Of a stretch of 58,963 nucleotides of DNA, positions 53,333 through 58,963 are shown one piece after another. The notes below the pieces were generated by a model. That model saw nothing but the letters and a program-made list of their open reading frames with translations, was not told the DNA's origin and did no database searches. Position numbers and translations under genes: made by a program. How positions within the stretch are numbered: the first letter of the stretch is position 1; the number at the start of each line of letters is the position of its first letter. The stretch comes from Sphingobacteriales bacterium (GTDB lineage Bacteria; Bacteroidota; Bacteroidia; Chitinophagales; Chitinophagaceae), in NCBI GenBank assembly GCA_027484425.1, contig JAIXSZ010000046.1, positions 1 through 58,963 of the forward strand, in the 5' to 3' direction.

Positions 53333-54418
53333 ATGGCTGTCAATAAAAAGCAGGTAGCAAAACCAACAAAAAGTGCTAAACAAACTGTAACAGCTAAAAA
53401 AGCTGCTCCTGTTAAGAAAAAATCTGCCCCTGCGCCAAAAGCCACATCTAAAAAAATAGAAGAACCACCTACTAAAAAATCAGTAGGAAAGAAAAATACG
53501 ACGCCTGCCAAACCCCCAGTGTCTACCAAAACAGCACCAGCAAAGAAAGCTGCTCCTGTTAAGAAATCAGCTTCAAACATTAACCAACAGACTGTGATCA
53601 AAAAGAATATAATGCCTGAAAAAAAAGCAACTAAAGCAGCCGCTGCCACAAAAGCAGCACCCGAAAAAAAATCGACTACTGCTAAAAAAGAAATAGTAGA
53701 AACTAAAAAAGAAGCGCCTACAAAAAAAGCTGCTCCAGCGCCTAAAGTCGCAGCAGAACCAAAACCAGCTCCAGCTCCAGTAAAAAAAGAAGCACCCGCT
53801 AAAAAAACTGCAGTCAAAGCACCTATCAAACAAATTCCTTCAAAACCAATAGTACCATTGGTTAAGCCAATGCCCACTCCTGCTGCCAGACCAACTGAGA
53901 AAAAACCTACTGTAGTTATTGCGCATCGCAAATTGGAAAATAAATCAAAACCAGGCAAAGTAGAAGACAGTATCATTCCTCCTTATCAACCAGAAATTTA
54001 TCGCTCTATACTCGACGATCACCAACCAGAACCCACAACTACAACTTATAGGTACAGTGATGAAGAATTGAACGAATTCAAGCAACTCATCAACACTCGC
54101 TTAGATGCTGCTCGTAAAGAATTAAACTATCTGCAAGGCCTCATTACCCGCAAAGACGAAGCAGGTACTGAAGATACCGAAAACAGATTTATGAACATGG
54201 AAGATGGCAGCGGCGCCATGGAACGCGAACAACTCGCACAGTTGGCTAGCAGACAAATCCAGTTCATGAACCACCTCGAAAAAGCATTGGTACGTATTGA
54301 AAACAAAACCTATGGCGTTTGTAGGGTTACTGGCAAACTTATCGACAAAGCTCGTTTACGTGCAGTGCCCCACGCCACGCTCAGCATAGAAGCTAAAAAC
54401 ACTATGTCCAATAAATAA
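53333..54418 (+). CDS. TraR/DksA-like protein with long histone H1-like tail
   Basis: A 361-residue protein. Residues 1-195 are a Lys/Ala/Pro-rich, H1-like disordered tail of repeated units such as TKKAAP and VKKSA. The C-terminal domain (about 235-361) is the DksA-type coiled coil and fold: YRYSDEELNEFKQLINTRLDAARKELNYLQGLI, EREQLAQLASRQIQFMNHLEKALVRIENKTYGVCRVTGKLIDKARL. The usual zinc finger of four Cys is reduced to one Cys; in this phylum the CRVTGKLI form is common. It starts 2 bp after ileS, so it is co-transcribed with it. DNA or RNA polymerase binding is possible. Confidence 0.85.
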   Translation: MAVNKKQVAKPTKSAKQTVTAKKAAPVKKKSAPAPKATSKKIEEPPTKKSVGKKNTTPAKPPVSTKTAPAKKAAPVKKSASNINQQTVIKKNIMPEKKATKAAAATKAAPEKKSTTAKKEIVETKKEAPTKKAAPAPKVAAEPKPAPAPVKKEAPAKKTAVKAPIKQIPSKPIVPLVKPMPTPAARPTEKKPTVVIAHRKLENKSKPGKVEDSIIPPYQPEIYRSILDDHQPEPTTTTYRYSDEELNEFKQLINTRLDAARKELNYLQGLITRKDEAGTEDTENRFMNMEDGSGAMEREQLAQLASRQIQFMNHLEKALVRIENKTYGVCRVTGKLIDKARLRAVPHATLSIEAKNTMSNK

Positions 54419-54439
54419 TATTTTCTACTATCTATTTCA

Positions 54440-54472
54440 AAACACACCACGGCTTCAATCCATGGTGTGTTT
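54440..54472 (+). terminator. Terminator after the DksA-like gene
   Basis: AAACACACCA (54440-54449) and TGGTGTGTTT (54463-54472) form a 10 bp stem followed by TTTCTTTT. It ends the ileS operon. Confidence 0.82.
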
Positions 54473-54668
54473 TTCTTTTATGCCCTACCTCAACGCTCTC
54501 CCATACCTATCCATCCTCATGACGTCCAAAGAAATATTGCATCTTTTAACTGTCAACAATGCATCAACTATCCCTACACAAACCGTTATCTGACAGATTT
54601 ACTGCCATTATTACAGAAAAACAAAAGTGGCATATCTATTGATTACAACTAGTAAATACAAACTTATC

Positions 54669-56570
54669 ATGGCAAAAATTATTGGAATCGATTTAGGAAC
54701 TACCAACTCTTGCGTATCAGTTATGGAGGGCAATGAGCCAGTAGTAATCGCAAATGACGAAGGCAGACGCACCACCCCTTCAGTTGTGGCCTTCCTAAAA
54801 AATGGCGAACGCAAAGTAGGCGACCCTGCTAAACGTCAAGCTATCACTAACCCTCAAAACACCATTCAGTCTATCAAACGCTTTATGGGCCGTCGTTTTG
54901 ACGAGGTTACTAACGAAATTTCGCATTTCACATATAAACTCACTAAAGGTGACAACAACACTCCCCGTGTTGATATAGACAGCCGCCTTTATACTCCACA
55001 AGAAATATCAGCAATGGTTCTTCAAAAAATGAAGAAAACAGCAGAAGATTTCTTGGGTTATGAAGTTACAGAAGCCGTTATCACAGTACCTGCTTACTTC
55101 AACGATGCTCAGCGTCAGGCTACCAAAGAAGCTGGCGAAATCGCTGGTCTTAATGTTCGTCGTATCATCAACGAACCCACTGCAGCAGCCTTGGCTTACG
55201 GTCTCGACAAACAACACAAAGACAGCAAAATAGCAGTATTCGACTTGGGTGGTGGTACTTTCGACGTATCTGTCCTCGAACTGGGCGATGGCGTATTCGA
55301 AGTAAAATCTACTAACGGTGATACACACCTTGGTGGCGATGACTTCGATAAAGTTGTCATGGATTGGTTGTCTGATGAGTTCAGAAAAGACGAGTCTATG
55401 GAGCTTCGCAAAGACCCTATGGCTTGGCAGCGTCTTAAAGAAGCAGCTGAAAAAGCCAAAATAGAACTTTCTTCTTCTCAAGAAACCGAAATCAACCTGC
55501 CTTACATTACAGCTATTGATGGTGCTCCGAAACACCTGGTACGCAAACTGACGCGTGCTAAATTTGAGCAACTAGCCGATAGCCTTATCGAGCGCACACT
55601 AGAGCCTTGCCGCAAAGCATTGAAAGATGCAGGCATCAGCGCCAGCGAGATCGACGAAGTTATACTTGTAGGTGGTTCTACTCGTATCCCTAAAGTTCAG
55701 GAAGTAGTAGAAAAATTCTTTGGCAAAAAACCTCACAAAGGTGTTAACCCAGACGAAGTAGTAGCAATTGGTGCTGCTATTCAGGGTGGTGTTCTTACCG
55801 GCGATGTTAAAGATGTACTCCTGCTCGACGTTACTCCACTTTCTTTAGGTATCGAAACAATGGGTGGTGTTATGACACGCCTTATCGAATCTAACACTAC
55901 TATCCCTACCAAAAAGAGCGAAACTTTCTCTACTGCTAGCGACAGTCAGCCAAGTGTTGAAATTAATGTACTGCAAGGTGAGCGCCCAATGGCTAAGGAT
56001 AACAAAAACCTGGGTAGATTCATTCTCGATGGCATACCTCCAGCACCACGTGGCGTACCACAAATCGAGGTTATCTTCGATATCGATGCCAATGGTATAC
56101 TTCATGTTACAGCTCGCGACAAAGGCACTGGCAAACAGCAGAACATCCGTATCGAAGCTGGTAGCGGTCTCAACAAAGAAGAGATCGAACGCATGAAAAA
56201 CGAAGCTAAAGCTAATGAAGAGTCAGACAAACTCGTTCGCGAGCGTGTCGAAAAACTCAACAAAGCTGATGGTCTTATCTTCAACACCGAAAAACAGCTG
56301 AAAGAATATGGCGACAAGATATCTGCCGACAAAAAAGCAAATATCGAAGCTGCTATGGAAAAACTGAAAACAGCTCAGAAAGCTGAAGACATAGACAGTA
56401 TCGACAAATACGAAGAAGAACTAAATGCTGCTTGGATGGCTGCTAGCGAAGAAATGTACAAAGCTGGTGCACAGCCAGGTGGTCCTGCTCCCGACGGTGG
56501 CAACAACCAAAGCACTGCAGGTGCTAGCGAAAGCCCTGTAGCCGACGCTGAGTACGAAGAAGTAAAATAA
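54669..56570 (+). CDS. dnaK: Hsp70 chaperone DnaK
   Basis: This 633-residue cytosolic ATP-dependent chaperone is complete: nucleotide-binding domain ([65 protein letters not shown]), the hydrophobic linker [15 protein letters not shown], the substrate domain, and the lid. The tail is Gly/Ala/Asn-rich and ends YEEVK. The frame opens at 54627, but the family start [10 protein letters not shown] marks 54669. No CIRCE element, grpE or dnaJ is nearby, so its control is not visible. A terminator follows. Confidence 0.97.
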   Translation: MAKIIGIDLGTTNSCVSVMEGNEPVVIANDEGRRTTPSVVAFLKNGERKVGDPAKRQAITNPQNTIQSIKRFMGRRFDEVTNEISHFTYKLTKGDNNTPRVDIDSRLYTPQEISAMVLQKMKKTAEDFLGYEVTEAVITVPAYFNDAQRQATKEAGEIAGLNVRRIINEPTAAALAYGLDKQHKDSKIAVFDLGGGTFDVSVLELGDGVFEVKSTNGDTHLGGDDFDKVVMDWLSDEFRKDESMELRKDPMAWQRLKEAAEKAKIELSSSQETEINLPYITAIDGAPKHLVRKLTRAKFEQLADSLIERTLEPCRKALKDAGISASEIDEVILVGGSTRIPKVQEVVEKFFGKKPHKGVNPDEVVAIGAAIQGGVLTGDVKDVLLLDVTPLSLGIETMGGVMTRLIESNTTIPTKKSETFSTASDSQPSVEINVLQGERPMAKDNKNLGRFILDGIPPAPRGVPQIEVIFDIDANGILHVTARDKGTGKQQNIRIEAGSGLNKEEIERMKNEAKANEESDKLVRERVEKLNKADGLIFNTEKQLKEYGDKISADKKANIEAAMEKLKTAQKAEDIDSIDKYEEELNAAWMAASEEMYKAGAQPGGPAPDGGNNQSTAGASESPVADAEYEEVK

Positions 56571-56601
56571 TACCATTTAAGATTATACAGCTCACCAAAC
56601 A

Positions 56602-56635
56602 AGAGAGGCACTACATTTATCAGTAGTGCCTCTCT
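56602..56635 (+). terminator. Terminator of dnaK
   Basis: AGAGAGGCACTAC (56602-56614) and GTAGTGCCTCTCT (56623-56635) form a perfect 13 bp stem with an 8-base loop. It lies 31 bp after the stop and just before the convergent pseudouridine synthase gene. Confidence 0.85.
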
Positions 56636-56662
56636 CTTACATTATAGCATTAGCAGCCCCAC

Positions 56663-57271
56663 CTACCGCCAGTTTTCTATCTTCAATTTGCCGAAGAACA
56701 CCTCATCCTCCACCTCACGCACACAGCCCGGTGCCAGGTCGCCCAGTTCCATATCCTCTATAGCCGTCCTTATCAGTCGCCTGCACTCATGCCCCACCGC
56801 CCGCACCATATTCCTCACTTGGTGTCGCTTACCCTCACACAGCGTTATCTGTAGCCACGAGTGTGCTATATATGGGTTCAGCTCCAGCTGATGCGCTGGC
56901 AAGTTGGGCGGCTCATGCAGCAGCGCCACCTCACAGCCTGCCGTCACATAGTCGCCACTACCCCGCACACTTATGGTCACCCCATTGCGCAGTTGCTCCA
57001 CCTTATCCTCAGTTATCCTTCCCAGCACCCGCACCAGATACGTACGTCTGTGCGGTCGCTCCCCCTCAAACAGCAACTTCGTCACCCGCTTATTAGTAGT
57101 CAGCAGCAGCAACCCCTCCGACAGCCCGTCCAACCTACCCACAGCATGCGTACCCTCCGGAAAATCAAAACCCAAATCACCCAGCAGCGGCACATCCTCC
57201 ACACTCACAAACTGCGAAACCATCTTAAATGGCTTATTCACCACAAAATATCTATGTTTGTTGTCCTGCAT
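56663..57271 (-). CDS. RsuA/RluB/RluE-family pseudouridine synthase
   Basis: This 202-residue enzyme isomerises a uridine in rRNA. The catalytic motif GRLDGLSEGLLLLTTN carries the active Asp. RTYLVRV and the C-terminal LCEGKRHQVRNMVRAVGHECRRLIRTAI are the other family blocks. There is no S4 domain, as in E. coli RluE, so RluE-like is the best name. The gene looks more GC-rich than its neighbours, by eye. It is convergent with dnaK. The 261 bp beyond its start holds only the palindromic repeat at 57437. Confidence 0.9.
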   Translation of the reverse strand: MQDNKHRYFVVNKPFKMVSQFVSVEDVPLLGDLGFDFPEGTHAVGRLDGLSEGLLLLTTNKRVTKLLFEGERPHRRTYLVRVLGRITEDKVEQLRNGVTISVRGSGDYVTAGCEVALLHEPPNLPAHQLELNPYIAHSWLQITLCEGKRHQVRNMVRAVGHECRRLIRTAIEDMELGDLAPGCVREVEDEVFFGKLKIENWR

Positions 57272-57436
57272 TGATTGTACAAAGGTAGGTGGATTAAGAG
57301 CCTCCAGCCATAATAGTTCCTTTTGCTACCAGCCATCACACCCCCATCAGCGGGCTTTGCGTCGCATCTCTTCTACTGGCGGGGCAGTGAGGGGCTAACC
57401 CTATAAAACCTAAAAAACATCAAAAAAATGAGTGTC

Positions 57437-57485
57437 ATTGCGAACCCCGACCCAAGCCCTGCACCAGCGCTCGGGGTGTGGCAAT
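57437..57485. repeat. Palindromic intergenic repeat (ATTGCGA / GGCAATCTCGC type)
   Basis: ATTGC (57437-57441) and GCAAT (57481-57485) flank ACCCCGA (57444-57450) and TCGGGGT (57471-57477), two perfect stems in an imperfect palindrome. GTCATTGCGA with GGCAATCTCGC resembles widely dispersed intergenic repeats in many bacteria. Only one copy is in the window. Confidence 0.5.
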
Positions 57486-57532
57486 CTCGCAAATTGAAGG
57501 GAAAAAACCCTTTCATCCATCCTCGCTCAGCC

Positions 57533-58114
57533 TCACATAAGCTTGAATAAATCAAATTTCGACTTAAGTTCTATAAACTCTGCCATGTCTATAATATCAT
57601 TCTCTCGCATCCAACTCAGATTATCATAATAGTCTTCTTCCGTTGTCGTGCTGTCAAATGTCGAGTATTTCTCTTTCACTATCACTTTATATCGAGCCAT
57701 TATTTGGTCAATAAATTTAAGCACTGTCGCTTCATCTGGTACGTTTCTATAAAATATCAGATCGCGTTCCCCACCATACAAAACAATATCGTCCTGATTG
57801 AACTTTACAGAGAAATAAATTGAAAGTGACCCAAACACAAACAACAACAATGTTGCCCTTGCACTAGCGTCTTCATTAGTTGTAAAAAACAAAGCAGATA
57901 ATCCCACCAGTGCACCCAGATAACAAATAGCACGTAGCTTATAAATTCTATTTTTATTATCCGATTGATACAGAATTTCAAAACCAAGATCCGCTATACC
58001 AATTGAATAACTACTAATTTTATACAACGACCTTATCTCTACCAATATCCTTTTATCGGTCAGTGTAAATTTCCTATTATAAAGGCCGCGTTTCTGTTTT
58101 AGTTGTATATTCAT
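57533..58114 (-). CDS. Hypothetical membrane protein with a cytoplasmic C-terminal SHOCT-like end
   Basis: A 193-residue protein with two adjacent hydrophobic segments (about residues 60-78 and 85-103). The N-terminal part (TLTDKRILVEIRSLYKI) and the middle strand region (DDIVLYGGERDLIFYRNV) suggest a split PH-like domain. The end (YYDNLSWMRENDIIDMAEFIELKSKFDLFKLM) looks like a short SHOCT helix pair. I do not recognise a family. Function unknown. The neighbour at 58200 is also a small membrane protein. Confidence 0.5.
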   Translation of the reverse strand: MNIQLKQKRGLYNRKFTLTDKRILVEIRSLYKISSYSIGIADLGFEILYQSDNKNRIYKLRAICYLGALVGLSALFFTTNEDASARATLLLFVFGSLSIYFSVKFNQDDIVLYGGERDLIFYRNVPDEATVLKFIDQIMARYKVIVKEKYSTFDSTTTEEDYYDNLSWMRENDIIDMAEFIELKSKFDLFKLM

Positions 58115-58199
58115 AGTATTTCTATTATTTATTCCTTTTCCGCTTTATTGTCGTTGCTCCTTTATCAGCTTATTTTATGTAGCCAGACATTTATAAATT

Positions 58200-58583
58200 C
58201 TACGTTAGAAATGGATCAAAACCAGGATAGTGATCATAACCCGAGTTAACATATAATATTTGATACCTTATCAACAAGATTATCCAACATACGTCTACGA
58301 TAATAATAAACAATAGCAGTTTTTTGCGTTCCCTATTTTTATAAAAGTAAAGGCTTATTACAATATAGGTGGCTATTCCCAAAACATTAATACAAATCCA
58401 GATAATGTAATTGTTCAGGCTGCGAAATTGAAGATGAGGCGAATTTGCCGATATATCATACAACGCCCTATAATCATCCGGAGTACTTACAACATCATAT
58501 AATTCAGACACTTCTACAAAAAGAAAGACAACAGCTATTATTATTCCTAGAATGAGCAATAGGTCAATGCCAGATTTCTTCAT
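58200..58583 (-). CDS. Hypothetical three-helix membrane protein
   Basis: This 127-residue protein has three hydrophobic segments (about residues 7-25, 57-80 and 90-110). The charged segment YKNRERKK between helices two and three probably faces the cytoplasm. The segment between helices one and two (about 28-55) would lie outside. No family is recognised. It ends 85 bp before the start of the next small gene on the same strand. Confidence 0.5.
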   Translation of the reverse strand: MKKSGIDLLLILGIIIAVVFLFVEVSELYDVVSTPDDYRALYDISANSPHLQFRSLNNYIIWICINVLGIATYIVISLYFYKNRERKKLLLFIIIVDVCWIILLIRYQILYVNSGYDHYPGFDPFLT

Positions 58584-58658
58584 TTGTTTGTCACTTTTTA
58601 TATGCGCCTATTCATTATTTCGTTTTGAAACCACAGTGTTTTTTGGGGTTCTAGTTCT

Positions 58659-58963
58659 TTATTCCTTTATCATCTTAGTACTATAGCCATTATTCACCCT
58701 CACTATATACAAGCCCGCTGGCAGGTGGGCTATAGATAGCAGCACCTCTGTGCTGCCACTACCTGTATATGCAAGCCACTGCTGCCCCACAGGGCTGCTT
58801 ATGGTTATGGTGTGTATAGCGGCAGGGCTGCTGATGCTCAGCTGCTGCTGTGCAGGATTGGGGTACACACTATACTGCTGCTGCTCAGGCACATAGCCTA
58901 CACCTACCGGCGCCTCCATCACTACGTGTGGCTCAGCAGTGGTGCTATCATAGCAGTACACGA
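58659..58963 (-). CDS. C-terminal end of a T9SS-secreted protein (partial)
   Basis: The reading frame runs off the window end, so only the last 100 or so residues are seen. YSVYPNPAQQQLSISSPAA followed by GLYIVRVNNGYSTKMIKE is a type A T9SS sorting domain, so this is cargo exported through the type IX system and anchored on the surface or released. The upstream part is outside the window. A GTG at 58961 is not a believable start. The sequence is rich in CTG and CAG codons, more GC-rich than the window by eye. Confidence 0.8.
   Translation of the reverse strand, partial: VYCYDSTTAEPHVVMEAPVGVGYVPEQQQYSVYPNPAQQQLSISSPAAIHTITISSPVGQQWLAYTGSGSTEVLLSIAHLPAGLYIVRVNNGYSTKMIKE

Noticed and set aside
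53311-53976. 221-codon frame antisense to the DksA-like gene
   Set aside because: It is the complement of the Lys/Ala-rich tail and looks membrane-like only for that reason. The plus-strand frame has a real C-terminal domain.
54419-54668. CIRCE element or sigma-32-type promoter before dnaK
   Set aside because: I looked for TTAGCACTC-N9-GAGTGCTAA and found neither it nor any clear heat-shock promoter.
55008-55571. 187-codon frame antisense to dnaK
   Set aside because: It lies wholly inside the highly conserved dnaK coding region and has no domain of its own.

Overview
The window looks like chromosomal DNA from a low-GC member of the Bacteroidota, probably near Chitinophagaceae (genus not determinable by eye). 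Evidence: C-terminal type IX secretion (T9SS) sorting domains on two proteins; families largely confined to the phylum (DUF2851, DUF4249, DUF6452/DUF6048, the single-Cys TraR/DksA protein); a TonB/ExbB/ExbD system; and repeated promoters of the Bacteroidota type (TTTG, 18-22 bp spacer, TAnnTTTG) with almost no Shine-Dalgarno sequences.

Layout. 1-661 is a non-coding array of about five hairpin-bearing repeats with a 128-135 bp period. 790-1867 holds GTP cyclohydrolase I and a 6-pyruvoyl-tetrahydropterin synthase-type enzyme behind a promoter that overlaps nested inverted repeats. 2353-4827 is an ABC-2 transporter operon with a LolA-like periplasmic protein, followed by a double-OmpA-domain protein. 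5909-9297 holds small conserved genes and a receiver-only response regulator. 9460-16236 encodes a 2,258-residue T9SS surface protein with 17 tandem 72-residue repeats. It lies beside rpsG and rpsL, which lack the usual fusA neighbour.

18118-21434 holds tonB-folC converging on exbD-exbB. 21688-23280 groups three RNA-binding proteins (RRM, NYN-LOTUS, cold shock). 23375-28214 is metabolic (hemN, purA, pabB) with a mixed-charge low-complexity protein. 28324-32583 is cell-envelope and accessory: a beta-barrel-like protein, a membrane-anchored metallo-hydrolase with a TetR regulator and shared candidate operators, an L,D-transpeptidase and an orphan DUF4249 lipoprotein. trxB follows. 33732-37125 is a probable metal-uptake locus (lipoprotein, TonB-dependent receptor, His-rich membrane protein). 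37488-43473 contains a histidine kinase, an EamA transporter, a beta-propeller protein and an SGNH/MBOAT O-acetylation pair.

43735-56570 is a housekeeping block that diverges at a cluster of DnaA boxes: dnaB to the left; pheT, a small coiled-coil gene, the DUF6452/DUF6048 pair, ileS, an H1-tailed DksA-like protein and dnaK to the right. The end holds an RluE-like pseudouridine synthase, two small membrane proteins and the C-terminus of another T9SS cargo protein.

Most worth following up: the DnaA-box cluster beside a DnaB that ends in an SSB-like acidic tip, the giant repeat protein, the candidate metal locus, the RNA-binding gene group, the H1-tailed DksA protein, and the repeat array at the left edge, which also carries an 18-mer resembling a sequencing adapter. 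No tRNA, rRNA, CRISPR array or insertion sequence was seen.
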